NCBI GenBank assembly: GCA_011799875.1 | Contig: CM022303.1 | Location: forward strand, 190,389,700-190,453,699 | DNA length: 64,000 nt | Reading direction: 5' to 3' | From: Thinopyrum elongatum | Taxonomy: Eukaryota; Streptophyta; Magnoliopsida; Poales; Poaceae | Shown: in pieces, positions 12,115 through 23,700 of the stretch | How the letters are laid out: each line of letters begins with the position of its first letter | Numbering within the stretch: the first letter of the stretch is position 1 | The notes under the pieces: model-generated | The model's database searches: none | Told to the model about the DNA's origin: nothing | Seen by the model: the letters and a program-made list of their open reading frames with translations, nothing else | Made by a program: the position numbers and the translations under genes

Positions 12115-12600
12115 TGATGATCCACAAGTATAGGGGATCAATCGTAGTCCTTTCGATAAGTAAGAGTGTCAAACCCAACGAGAAGCAAAAGGAAATGATA
12201 AGCGGTTTTCAGCAAGGTATTCTCTGCATGTACTGAAAGTAGCGGTAACAGATAGTTTTGTAGCAAGATAATTTGTAACAAGTAGCAATAGTAACAAAGG
12301 TGCAGCAAGGTAGCCCAATCCTTTTTATAGCAAAGGACAAGCCGGAAAGCTCTCTTATAATAAGCAAAGCGTTCTCGAGGACACATGGGAATTGTCGTCT
12401 AGTCACGTTCATCATGTTTAGTTGATTTGCGTTCGCTACTTTGATAATTCGATATGTGGGTGGACTGGTGCTAGGGTGTTGTTCTTACTTGTACAAGCAA
12501 CCCTGTTATGATTACCCCCTCTAGCAAGCATCCGCAACTATGAAAGAAGAGTTAAGATAAATCTAACCATAGCATGAAACATATGGATCCAAATCATCCA
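12115..12600 (-). repeat. 5' LTR of element A, 3' part (U5 side)
   Basis: This is the end of the A LTR, next to the primer site, and it ends ...GGATCATCA on the minus strand. Together with 26109-27141 it makes an LTR of about 1.51 kb, split by T1. The phrase gatccacaagtatagggg near 12118 is the U5 end. The left copy of the T1 target duplication, ATCCA, is 12596-12600. Confidence 0.85.
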
Positions 12601-13154
12601 TGTTGGGGATGTAACCCTGAGGTGTGACCCGCCCAAGAGGGGCCGGGTTACACTGTTGGCGACTCTACTCGAGAAAGCCTAAGAAGGTACAAGAAGATGA
12701 AACATGAAGACTGGTGGCGGCTTACAAGGTGGGCTTGCTGAAGGCCCAAGACCTGGAGGTAGAATCATGACCCGGAAGGTGTGAGCCGCCACGATGGAGA
12801 GTTGCCTAGCAAGGCAGGGCGACTTAGAAACCAGGTTGGTCATGTTGTGTGATCCGACTTGGACTCCTGTAAGCCCAGGGCCCTGACCTGTGTATATAAA
12901 GGCGAGACCCTGCGGCGGGTTAACTTAAGAAACAACTAATCGATAGCTAGGTCAAGCGATTCCGCTCCCTTGTATTCGATACTCAATCAATACAACTTGA
13001 AGCAGGACGTAGGCTTTTACCTCATTGTCAGGGGCCGAACCTAGGTAAACCTTGTGTCTTTCGTCCCGCTCAACCCCTTCAAGTTAACCTACGTTGCGAT
13101 GGCTCCACACCTAAGTCCTTTCACAAGGGCATCTGTCGTGACAAAACCACGACA
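12601..13154 (+). repeat. T1 5' LTR
   Basis: It begins TGTTGGGGATGTAACC and ends ...CCACGACA, directly followed by the primer site. It is the same length as the 3' LTR and about 96% identical by eye. It is related to the 540-bp LTR of T2 (55878-56417). The ATG of an open frame that reads through the primer site into gag is at 13099. Confidence 0.95.
12893..12900 (+). promoter_or_regulatory. TATA box of T1 5' LTR
   Basis: TGTGTATATAAAGGCGAG in mid-LTR is a strong plant TATA box. T2 has the same motif at 56154-56161. Transcription of gag-pol would start about 30 nt downstream and define the U3/R border. Confidence 0.75.
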
Positions 13155-13174
13155 GTTGGCGCCCATCGTGGGGC
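13155..13174 (+). promoter_or_regulatory. T1 primer-binding site
   Basis: GTTGGCGCCCATCGTGGGGC follows the LTR without a gap. T2 has GTTGGCACCCACCGTGGGGC at 56418-56437. The primer tRNA is different from the tRNA-Asp used by A, B and C; I could not name it with confidence. Confidence 0.75.
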
Positions 13175-13242
13175 CTGTGCATGGTGGTTTTGAGTTCTTG
13201 AAGGGCTCCTTTCCAGGGATCGGGGGGTACGCCATTGGCAGG

Positions 13243-15468
13243 ATGACCAAGAGTCGCCACAGCAAGCTCTACATCGACGACACTGGCTGAGGCCCCGAGG
13301 CCGACTCAATCGAGTACGGGTACCGGGTCCCCTTCGGCAGAATCCATGTCTTCATCGGCAAGATCAGCTAATCTGAGCCTGAGTCGGACATCTGCACCGA
13401 CATCGTCAAGCCGGCTCGGCGTGTGCGACCCGCCAGGGTTCAACCCGGCCAGAAGTGTGTCTTCGTCGAGCGCGCGCATGCCACAGACCTTGCGGAGAAT
13501 TCTGTGTCCAGAGGAGATACTCTCATCTACTCAGGTGATGAGTCCTCGACCGGAGAAACAGAGTCAATCTATCAGCTTCAAGATGGCGGGCTTGGGGGCT
13601 ATTCCGATGGTGACAGTATTCCGGACCCTTATGAGCCGCCGAGCAGGGCTGCTATTTTTATGGCTGGTACACAACCGGTTCTAAACTCATCAACAGTTGC
13701 GGCCATGACATCTGGATTGACCGCGGCGGCGATGGCTGGGGCTGGCGGCTCAGTTATACCACCGGCTCAAGTTCTGTCAGGTCTTTTGGGCTCTTTGAAC
13801 ACCCTGCTTGCAACGGAGGTGACCGTGGCAAATCAAGCAGAGCGCAATGTAGAAATTGGAAAGATTCAGGAAGAGATCGCTAAGGCACAGGAGGATGTCA
13901 ATGCGGAGAATGCCAGGAAGGCAGAGGAACGGGCTCAGATCGCAGTTGAGTCGGAACATGTAAGGGCGGAGGCTTGGCGCTTAAATCTAGATCAGAACGC
14001 CTCTAATGCAGTTCTGTGTAGGAGGCACCAAACCCTCCTGCCTCTACATTATGAGCCTATGAATCTGTTTAACACCCCTGGAGCAGGCCCAAGTATTCCA
14101 GGCGCTCGGGTAAACCCTCAGGTAAACCCAGGCGGTCCCGATAGTGGTGCAGTGGCTCAGCCTCGGCAGCCTGAGCCGGCACGGAGGGATGAGCGGGTAC
14201 CTAACCCACCCCCAAATCAAACACCCCCTCAACGTTTCTTGACGCCACCGCCAGGTCATTTTTCTAACCCAGTGGACAACATGATAGCAGTGGCGACACA
14301 ACTGGCGGCTATTCCGATTGAGGGTGAGGCGCCGGTTGCGGTGGAGACCGAGAACATGGTGGAGCTTCTTCACACGGCTGTAGCTCAGCAGGCGGCTTAA
14401 TCATATAGTCGTGAGCGTGTTCATTCAACTCCTCGCCCAAGTCAAAGTTACAGTCAGCGTATTGAGTCGCCAGTGGTTTCCAGCAGCGAACGGCGTCGCA
14501 ACCCGCCCCGCAATGATGACCCGCCCCATGGGAATAACCCACCCCGTGATGATAATCTGCTAACCAATGCTCAAGCGATTGTGGATCAGGCTCGAACCCG
14601 TCGTGATGCAGAAGTGGCAGCTCAATTGGGAGCTTATCAGCAGCTTCCAGTGAACCCCTCGGCCTCAGTTGAAGCCGGGACAACTTCTAGAATGGTTGGT
14701 GTGCCATGTTTGGTACCGGCTCTGCGTAATGAACGCCTGCCCAAGGATTTTAAGGGCCCTCATAAGGTACCTAATTATACAGCTGATCTTCCCCCTGAGG
14801 CTTGGATTGAGAGCTATGAATTGGCCATGGAGATGCTGGATGTTAATGATGCTGTATGTGCCAAGTACTTTACTATGATGCTGGATGGGCCGGCTCGAAC
14901 CTGGTTAAAAGGATTGCCTGCCAATTCCATCAATTCATGGGCTGAGTTAAAAGCACGGTTCATTCAGATTTTTAAAGGAACGTGTAAGCAGCCTCTGACG
15001 ATTATCGATCTGGATAGCTGTGTGCAACGGGAGGATGAGTCAACCCACCATTGGGTCTGCTGGGTCTCAGCTATTATCCACTTATCAGATAGCATCGCGG
15101 CAGGTTCAGCGGTCCTGGTCTTGGAGAAGAATTGCCATTTTACCCCTCTCAAGCAGAAGCTTGGGCGGCTTAAGCGTCATTGTAGTGACATGGGGGAGCT
15201 CATGGCGGCTCTCATTAAGTATGCTGACTCTGATACCACCAAGGACCCGGGATCTAATGATGAGAAGTCCAATAAGGGCAAAAAGAGTAACAATGGTAAA
15301 GGTCAGCAGCAGAATATGGCGATGAATAATGGCAACAACCAAGGTATTGGTGGTAAGCGCAGACACCCCGATGGCGGGTCAGATCTTGTGGCTAACACCA
15401 ACACTGGGTATAAAGGCCAGCGCCGCAACGGTAATGGTAAGCCGTCCTTTGGTGAAAAAAAACTTTAA
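13243..15468 (+). pseudogene. T1 gag
   Basis: One frame, from ATG 13243 (or ATG 13099 within the LTR) to TAA 15466-15468, with in-frame stops near 13288 (TGG to TGA against T2), 13369 and 14398-14400 (TAT to TAA). The N-terminal part has IDD..GPEADSIEYGYRVPF and GYSDGDSIPDPYEPP. Next comes a coiled-coil-like charged stretch (about 13800-14000), then a proline-rich linker. The retrotransposon gag domain runs from about 14720 to 15240 (NERLPKDFKGP, WIESYELAMEMLDV, WLKGLPANSINSWAELKARF). The tail is Lys/Asn/Gly-rich. Gag forms the particle that packages element RNA. It ends in an A8 run after which pol is in another frame. T2 gives the cleaner version of this protein. Confidence 0.87.
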
Positions 15469-15469
15469 T

Positions 15470-16582
15470 CTTGAGGCAATTTTCAATGAGCCTTGCCCAA
15501 AGCACAGTCTGCCTGACAAGCCGGTGAGTCACGCCTGGAAGGATTGTTTCATCATGCGAGAGTACAGGAATGCCAATTTTAATCAGAATCGCGGCAATCA
15601 TAATGGGCTGTCCAGCGGGTCAGGATCCGGTATGCAGGGGCCTGGCTTTGGTGGTGGCGGCTCTAATTCTGGTTATCAAGGCCAGGGCAGTCAGGGTGGT
15701 TATCACCAACAGTCTAGTCAGGGCAATCAACAACAGGGTAATCAGTCAGGATACCAAAGTAATCCAAAGCAGCTCAATGGTGGCCAATACCATGTTTTCA
15801 CCACCAGTCTTTGTAAACGAGATCAAAAGGTTCATAAGCATGTGGTCAATACAGTTGAGCCGGCCGTACCTCAATATTTGCGGTGGTCAGAATATCCAAT
15901 CACATGGAGCAGGGAGGATCACTCACCCTGGGTTGAAAATCCGGGTCATCTAGCTTTGGTGGTAGCCCCTCAGGTTGGGGGTTATAAATTTACTAAAGTG
16001 CTTATGGATGGTGGAATCAGTATTAACATCTTGTATTATGACACCTTTCGACGGATGAACTTAACTGACAAAGATCTTAAGCCGTCTTCTACGGTTTTCC
16101 ACGGTGTGGTGCCTAGTAAGTCGGCGTATCCTGTTAGAAAGATCGCCCTGGAGGTCGCCCTTGCTAATGACTATGACTACAGAGCAGAGACATTATGGTT
16201 CGAAGTGGTCAAAATCAAGAGCCCATATCATGCCTTGTTTGGGCGGCCGGCTTATGCCAAGTTTATGGCCCAGCCTTGTTATGTTTATTTGCAGCTTAAG
16301 ATGCCAGGGCATAAGGGCACAATTACGGTCCATGGAGGCCAAAAGATCGCTTTGGAGTGTGAGGAAGGTGATGCTGCTTATGCTGAGTCGGCCTGCGCCA
16401 CAGAAGAGCTCAAGTTTTATAAGGACAATGTTGACCCGGCCGATATGACTCCTTTGAAGAAGCCCACTACTGAGCAGGACCCTCTGCTGAAGTTTCAGGC
16501 TGATGACACTAAGCAGGTTGATTTTGTCCCTGGTGATTCATCTCAGCAGTTCACAGTAGGGGCTAATATGGATCCTAAATAG
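15470..16582 (+). pseudogene. T1 protease region
   Basis: The frame opens in an A8 run (15453-15461) by a +1 shift relative to gag (NFNLEAIFNEPCPKH...). It includes a CPKH...H-type segment and a Gly/Gln/Ser-rich stretch at 15600-15770 with repeated NQQ/GYQ words. A retropepsin-like domain has its active Asp at 16007-16009 (LMDGGISINILYY) and ends with HALFGRPAYAKF. Plant Tat proteases carry DGG or DGGS here rather than DTG. TAG at 16580-16582 interrupts the frame just before RT; downstream sequence continues in the same frame. Confidence 0.82.
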
Positions 16583-18424
16583 GAAAGTGCGCTCATCGAG
16601 TTCATCCGTGAGAATCGGGATATCTTTGCATCGAAACCTTCCGACATGCTGGGTGTACCGAGAGAATTCGCTGAGCACACTATTAATGTGGATCCTAAGT
16701 TTAAGCCGGTTAAACAGTTCCTTCGTCGTTTCAACGAAGAGCGACATAAAGCTATTGGAGAAGAGGTGGCCCGGCTCTTAGCGGCTGGGTTTATGATTGA
16801 AGTCTTTCACCCTGAGTGGTTGGCTAACCCGGTGCTTGTACTCAAGAAGAATGGCATCTGGCATATGTGTGTTGATTACACAGATCTTAACAAGGCTTGT
16901 CCAGCTGACCCGTTTGCTCTCCCTCATATCGACCAGATTATTGATGCTATGGCGGGTTGTGAGAGCTTATGTTTCCTGGATGCTTATTCTGGTTATCATC
17001 AGATCAAGATGGTAGTTAAAGACCAAGAGAAGACAGCTTTCATCACACCTTTTGGAGCTTTTTGCTATGTGTCTATGCCTTTTGGGCTCAAGAGTGCCCA
17101 GGCGACTTATCAGCATTGTGTTCAGAGTTGCCTGCACAGTCAGATTGGACGCAACGTTCATGCTTATGTGGATGACATTGTGGTCAAATCCCGGAAGAAG
17201 GAGACTCTTCTTGATGATTTGAAGGAGACTTTTGACAATCTCTGGGTCTACAAAATGATGCTTAACGTGGCCAAGTGTGTCTTCGGTGTGCCTGCAGGTA
17301 AACTATTGGGATTTCTGGTTTCAGAAAGAGGCATTGAAGCTAACCCGGAGAAGATAAAAGCCATCACCTCACTTGCTAAGCCGGCGTGTGTCAATGACAT
17401 CCAACGTCTAGCAGGTCGTATTGCGGCTTTGAGCCGGTTCATAAGCCGTCTGGGACAGAAGGCAATCCCTTTATACCAGATGATGAAGAAGACAGATCAC
17501 TTTGTTTGGAGTGATGCTGCCAATGAGGCATTTGAGGCGCTCAAGAAACAGCTAGCTGAGCCGCCCATCCTTGCTGCTCCCATTGAGAAAGAACCCTTGC
17601 TCCTATATGTGGTGGCTAATAGTAGGGCTGTCAGTGTGGCAGTTGTTGTGGAGCGTAAGAAGGCGGGTAAGGAGTACCCTATTCAACAGTCGGCTTATTA
17701 TGTCAGTGAGGTGTTGATTGAGTCCAAGCAACAATATCCACATTGGCAGAAACTGGTATATGGGGTGTTCATGGCAAGCCACAAGTTAAAACATTATTTT
17801 CTTGGTCATCCTATTACTGTGGTCAGCTCTGCACCTTTGGGGGATATTATTCAGAACAGAGAAGCTACAGGCCGGGTTACCAAGTGGGCAATTGAACTTG
17901 GACCTCATGATTTAAAATATGTGCCAAGGACAGGCATCAAATCTCAGGCTTTGGTGGATTTTATAAATGACTGGACCGAGTTGCAGACACCTGAGGAGAA
18001 GCCAGACAACACATATTGGACAATCCATTTTGATGGGTCCAGGCAATTAGAAGGCTCGGGGGCTGGAGTTATTTTGACTTCCCCACGAGGTGATAAATTT
18101 TGTTATGTGTTAAGGCTAATGTTTCCTTGTACTAATAATGCAGCTGAGTATGAAGCTTTACTCCATGACCTTCGTATGGCCAACGAGATGAATTTAAGCC
18201 GGGTCAGGTGTCTGGGCAACTCAGATCTTGTGGCTCGGCAAGTTTCTGGCAAGTGGGACTCTAAAGACCCGCTCATGGCGGCTTATCGCCGGGCGGTTGA
18301 TAACATTGCTGGTCAATTTCAGGGTTATCAGGTAGATCACCTTGACCAACGGAAGAATGAGGCGGCTGATGCCTTAAGCCGGCTTGGGTCTCAATGTAAG
18401 CCGGTGCCTCTAATGTGTTCCTAG
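16583..18424 (+). pseudogene. T1 reverse transcriptase, RNase H and second RNase H
   Basis: The RT begins with MLGVPREFAEHTINVDP (16646) and contains WHMCVDYTDLNKACPADPF, CFLDAYSGYHQI, FGLKSAQATYQ and the catalytic YVDDIVV with the Asp pair at 17171-17176. A degenerate first RNase H follows (LLLYVVANSRAVSVAVV...YPHWQKLVYGVFMASHK) and then an archaeal-type RNase H from about 18020 (HFDGSRQLEGSGAGV, NNAAEYEALLHDLR). The tandem RNase H is diagnostic of the Tat lineage. The first RNase H has lost the usual catalytic Asp, as in other Tat elements. A one-base deletion near 18405 ends the frame; a second nearby shift before 18510 restores it. Confidence 0.88.
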
Positions 18425-19786
18425 ATGTGCTACACAATCCTTCTGTCAAGTTACCGTCTGAAGAAGAGCTTGTTATTCCTGACCTGGAGGCGCAACTGGT
18501 GGCGGCTCTATGCTATTCCAGATTGGACGTTGCCTTATCTAGCTTATATGACCCGGGGCGAGTTACCGGAGGATGAAACTTTGGCAAGGCAGATAACTCG
18601 GCGGTCTAAGTCTATGACTATTATCAACGGCGAGTTACACCACTGCAGTGTGACAGGTGTATTCCAACGTTGTGTTTCTCCTGAGGAGGGCCGTGAAATT
18701 TTATGAGAAATTCATGAAGGCAATTGTGGTCATCACGCTGGCTCGAAATCTTTGGTGGCTAAGGCATTTCGTCATGGGTTTTATTGGCTGACGGCTCATG
18801 CTAATGCGGAAGATATCGTCAGTAAGTGTGATGGATGTCAGAAATTTTCTCGACGGGCTCATGTGCCGGCTCAAGAGTTGCGGATGATTCCAATAACTTG
18901 GTCGTTTGTAGTCTGGGGGCTTGATATGGTTGGACCTTTCAAGAGGTCTAAGGATAAGAAGACCCACCTTTTGGTGGCGGTTGACAAATTTACCAAGTGG
19001 GTAGAGGCAGAGCCAGTTAGCAAGTGTGATGCAGCGACTGCAGTTCAGTTTGTTAAAAAGCTGATCTTCCGCCTTGGTTATCCTCATAGTATCATCACTG
19101 ATAATGGCACTAATTTGTCTAAGGGTGCTATGAAGGAGTTCTGTCAAAGAGAGCATATTCGTCTTGATGTTTCTTCTGTGGCTCATCCACAGTCTAATGA
19201 TCAGGCAGAAAGGGCTAACCAGGAAATTTTGAGAGGCATCAAGCCCCGGCTTATGGTTCCTTTGGAACGAACGTCGGGTTGTTGGGTTGAGGAATTACCT
19301 TCAGTGCTTTGGAGTATCAATACCACCCCCAACAGGTCAACAAGCTATACGCCTTTCTTCATGGTCTATGGTGCAGAGGCGGTTCTCCCAAGTGATATCT
19401 GTCATGACTCGCCCCGAGTGGCGGCTTATGTTGAAATTGATAATGAGACGGCACGACAAAACACACTTGATGCTTTGGATGAATAACGTGACCTTGCGGC
19501 GGCTCATTCAACAATATACCAGCAAGACCTGCGTCACTATCATAGCCGCAGAGTCAAGACTCAGGCGTTTCAAGAAGCCGACTTAGTGCTCCGACTGATT
19601 CAGGATCAGACAGATATGCATAAGCTGTCTCCACCTTGGGAAGGACCTTTTGTGGTCAGTAAGAACCTCAACAATGGCTCGTATTATCTCATTCATATAT
19701 GTGAGCACAAGAAGTCACACACCTCTGAGCAGGAGACCAACAGGCCGTGGAATATTGCTCATCTTCGGCCTTACTATACTTGAGCC
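18425..19786 (+). pseudogene. T1 integrase
   Basis: After the paired frameshifts the pol frame resumes (IPDWTLPYLAYMTRGELPED). A zinc-binding HHCC region (EIHEGNCGHHAG...CDGCQKF) spans about 18707-18850. The DDE core has Asp at 18923-18925 (WGLDMVGPF), Asp at 19100-19102 (TDNGTNL) and Glu at 19208-19210 (QAERANQEI), with 35 residues between the last two. The C-terminal part has VVSKNLNNGSYYL and ends RPWNIAHLRPYYT. In-frame TGA at 18704-18706 and TAA at 19484-19486 disable it. The gly in SNGQAER is changed to Asp (SNDQAER). Integrase joins element DNA to the chromosome. Confidence 0.9.
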
Positions 19787-20784
19787 ACTGACTCTCCCCA
19801 TTGTACATACTTCTATTGATGTATATATCCTTTTATGATCAATATAATAAAGCCGTCATCCCTGAAAAATTCAGGGCCTCTGTCATTTCATTTATGTGTA
19901 TCTGAGTCTTTGTTATTTGATCATAAGGTCACTTGGGGGCTTCCAACCCACCGGGTTTAGCTTTCATACCCTCTTGACCGGCCTGAGTTGCCACATTCTG
20001 AGTTACACCTGCCTGTTTGCAACTTGCTACTCCACCAGGTGACCCGCTGAACTCTTAACAGTCAATCTTTTTTAAGACCCTGAACTTGTTAAGGTTAAAA
20101 TGGCGGCTTGTGTCACATGAGAGCCAGCTTACAGTGAGCTAGGATAAACTCAATAGTTGTGCGGCCTTGAAAGCACAAGGCCTGTGAGCCAACTTGTTTG
20201 GTCGTGTCTTGAAAGCCGGCCTAACAAGTATTCGAGCCTTTTTTGTATATCTCTCTTTTGGGATTTTTGGATGTTTTATCTAAGCTTTTGCTTTTGTGCA
20301 AATTTTGATTACCCGGGTCATGAGGCTCCGGGTTATGTTACCCATATCTGAATATCTCGGGTTGTCACCCGCCCTGGCTTTTTACTTTAAGTTGCCAGTA
20401 TGTTTTGGTTTGAATAGCCTTGGTTATGATCTTTTCAGTAGTCGTATAAGGCTATATATTTTTGCATTGTCACCCGCCCTGGCTTTTGACTTTAAGTCGC
20501 CAGCACACATGTTGTTTAATTTTCTGCAAGACATGCAAAACTTCAAATGAAAACAAGAGTCATGGCTCGGCTCATATATATATGATTTCATCAAGCATGT
20601 GATAAAGTTCAGCTGCCGGCTCAAAAGTTGAAAATTAACATGCACGAAGGCATGACAGGATGGACTACTATTTTAAGCTATTACAAGGCTTCAAATTGAG
20701 CTCAAAAGATATCAATTCAAATGTTTGAGGGAGCTGCACTCTTGTAACCCGGCTTCAGAACCACCTGGCTTATGCTCACCAAAG
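19787..20784. other. T1 spacer between convergent pol and antisense gene
   Basis: Non-coding. It should hold the 3' ends of both the pol and antisense transcripts. Two copies of a motif CCCGCCCTGGCTTTTGACTT, continuing to ...AAGTCGCCAG, lie near 20366-20400 and 20469-20505. The same motif is in the 63-bp tandem repeat of T2 (61405-61565). A CTTGGGGGCTT box is at 19932-19942. A TATA-like run near 20575 has no clear role. Confidence 0.6.
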
Positions 20785-23700
20785 TCAGTTCTTTTCTTGG
20801 CGCTTTGACATTTCTGGGTCATCCCGCACCGGTTCTTCCTCTTCGACCATCTGAAGGTCAGCCGATGTCCAGTCGATGTCGGTTAAAGCTTCGAATGTGG
20901 CTTCATTGTTAAGTATAATTGAAGAGTCAAGATCAGGGGCGAAGATGTGCTTACGCCTAGGAGGAACAAGATCCATCACTTCATGCGTGGGCGGCTTGAT
21001 CTTGTTGTTGTTCTCATCATAAGCCAGCGTGTAATGGTTCAAGTTCAGCTCTTTAATCAGCTTGCATGCCACGGGTCGCATTTCTCTGATGCATTGGTTA
21101 AAGTCTTTCTCTTCAAAGACCGACTCGTCGTCCTTGAATTCTGGGCACCCGGTTAATATTTCCTCCTGGTCAAGCTCTGACTGCCACGCTTTGGCCCGGC
21201 CTAGAGCAACAATGCCTCCGGCTCGGGCGGCTAATAATTTAATCTCTTCAACTTGAGCCGGTGCTGTTGACAGTTGTTCTAAGATGGTCTTGATCAGAGT
21301 CGGAGGCTTCTTTCCGCCTGACAAAGCTGCAAGGCTGCATTGCGTCCCAGCGTATAACTGTTCAGCCAATGAATACACCGCCTTCAGTTTTAGCAACATG
21401 TTCTGGCCAAGATTGGCGCTTCTGGGGCCTGTTCAAGAGTCGCCAGGCGGGTTAAATATTATCTATCATGAATCGCCAGGCGGGTCAAAGAAGTTTTAAA
21501 AAAGATAATGAAGTACAACTATTTAACTTACCGAAGATGGCGGTTGTCATGTGGGTTATGTGTTGCTTTAAGCCGGCAAGCACATCAGTCACCGGCTTAA
21601 GTTGATTTTCAGCTTCTTCGGCTCTCTTCAGCAATGCAGCCTTGTCAGTCTCCCAGGCGGCTCTCTCAACATCAAAACCCGCTTTAATTTTCTCAATCTC
21701 TTCCAATGAGGTTTTCAGCTCTGACTTGGCTTTGGAAGTCTCTGCTTGCTGTAGCTTTATATTTCTCTTAAGTCACCAACTTGCAACTCCTTCATGTTTA
21801 ATTCTTCCTGAAATGCAATAATGAGGCAATGGTTATAATGCAAGGAGCAAGTTTGATGAGGTATAATTAATCAAGTACCAAGTACATTGCAAGCAATATG
21901 CTTGGCACTTGGGGGCTAATGTAGGTCATTTTTGTCTATAAGACCCAACTCATCTTGTTAAGTTATGCCAGCCCTTGGGGGCTACATATTTGGATTTCTT
22001 AAGTGACTATAAGTCTTGGCTCATCTTGTTAAGTTAAGTCGGCCCTTGGGGCTACATATTTGGCTCTTAGAGCTAATTATCAATACGGCTCATTTTTTTA
22101 CTATGAGCCGGTGTTTCAAAAGTTGCACAAGATTCATTCAAGATTAATATTTGAAGACCCGGTTTATCTTGATAAGATAAGCCGGCCCTTGGGGACTACG
22201 GTTTGGACATTATCATGAAGTCTCAAGCATACTCAACATTTTTTCCTATACTTAAGACTTGGCGGCTATATAAATATATATATGGAAAGGGGTTAACAAC
22301 ATACCTCATAGCGTTCCTTCATAAGGTTCACTAAGCCGGCTTCCAGGTCATGGCTAGTATGGAGGCGATTTAGATAACCTCCGTGGATCTCGCTTGCACT
22401 GAAGGAGGCATAGCTCTCCAGGTCCAGCTTCGCCTTGCCTTTTTTCAAGGAAGGAGATTCTTCCTTGGTACTATGCTTGGCTAGCACAGTGGAGGCCCCT
22501 GGCGCTGTATAAGCCGTCCCAGTGACAATCACATCATCAGAGTTCTTCTCAAGGGGGATCTCTTCAGCTGGCTTTGGAGGGGTTGGTGACTTAGGGATCG
22601 GCGGGTCATGGCTGGCCGCCGGGTTAAGCTCAGGGTCCATTTGATCAAGGGCGGTAGCGCCAATTGACGGTGGCGGGTCATTGACAGGTTCTTCAGGGTC
22701 TTGAATGACGGCCTCAGAAATTTCTGCCGTCTGCTTCTCTGGTTCAGCAGCTTTGGGATCCTTTGAAGACCCGCCCAGCTTTTGTTTCTTGCCTGCTTTA
22801 GCAACACCTCTACAACAAAGATGCAAAGTCTATGAGTATATCATTGCAAGTCATTTATAAACAAATGAAAATACTTACCCCTGGGCAACCTTGAAAGTGG
22901 GCATTTGAGTTCCAGTAGAGTCACCGGATGACGGAGGCGTCCCCTGGTAATTTGAGTTGGAAGGATTAAGAGGTTGACGTGTGAGGCTGGCTAATGGATA
23001 GAGAAAGTCCGGGTCATGTGGCACCTCATTTCGACGCTTGCGAGGAGCAGGCATGTTAGGTAAGCCGGAGATGAGATCTTGAGAGTCGCCGCTCTGGGTC
23101 GCGTGTCTTAACTTGTGTTGCTATTTCTTCAAAAGAAAGTTGGGATCCAAGTGAGCAAGAGGATGAGAAAATTTCACCTTTCGGACGACCCGCCGAATTT
23201 TCTTTCTTGGTAAGGGTTCTGAGCCGTAGGAAATTATAGTTACCTCTGTGGCGTCGGCATGACTGGTCTCTGCATGTTCCTGAGAGGGATCAGCGTAAAA
23301 AAGTTGCATAAAGAAAAGACCAAGGGAGTCAAGTTCTACCTCTGATTCATCATCAAGTTTGAGCAGCTCTTCAGCTAATGGTTTCTTGCGACGAGCCGGC
23401 GCGCGAGTCTTTCCTTTAGCCTTTTTAATCAGCACGGCGGCTTGTAATTTCTTCTTCCAGAAAGAAGAGTCAGCCTGTGTACAGGTACATATGTGTAATA
23501 AGTTAAGGATATAAAGTACAAAAAATGGATACATAAGGAGAAAGGTTCATCCAAGATACTTACAGCTGGAGCCGGGTTAAGCGTGCAGAAGGGGTTTAAT
23601 CCCACTTTACGGAAATTCTCCAGAGGCTCTCCAAGCAATGTTTTAACCATGTCAGTGGTTTCCTTTTCAGTTAAGGATGTCTGGTTATAGCGCTTAGGAT

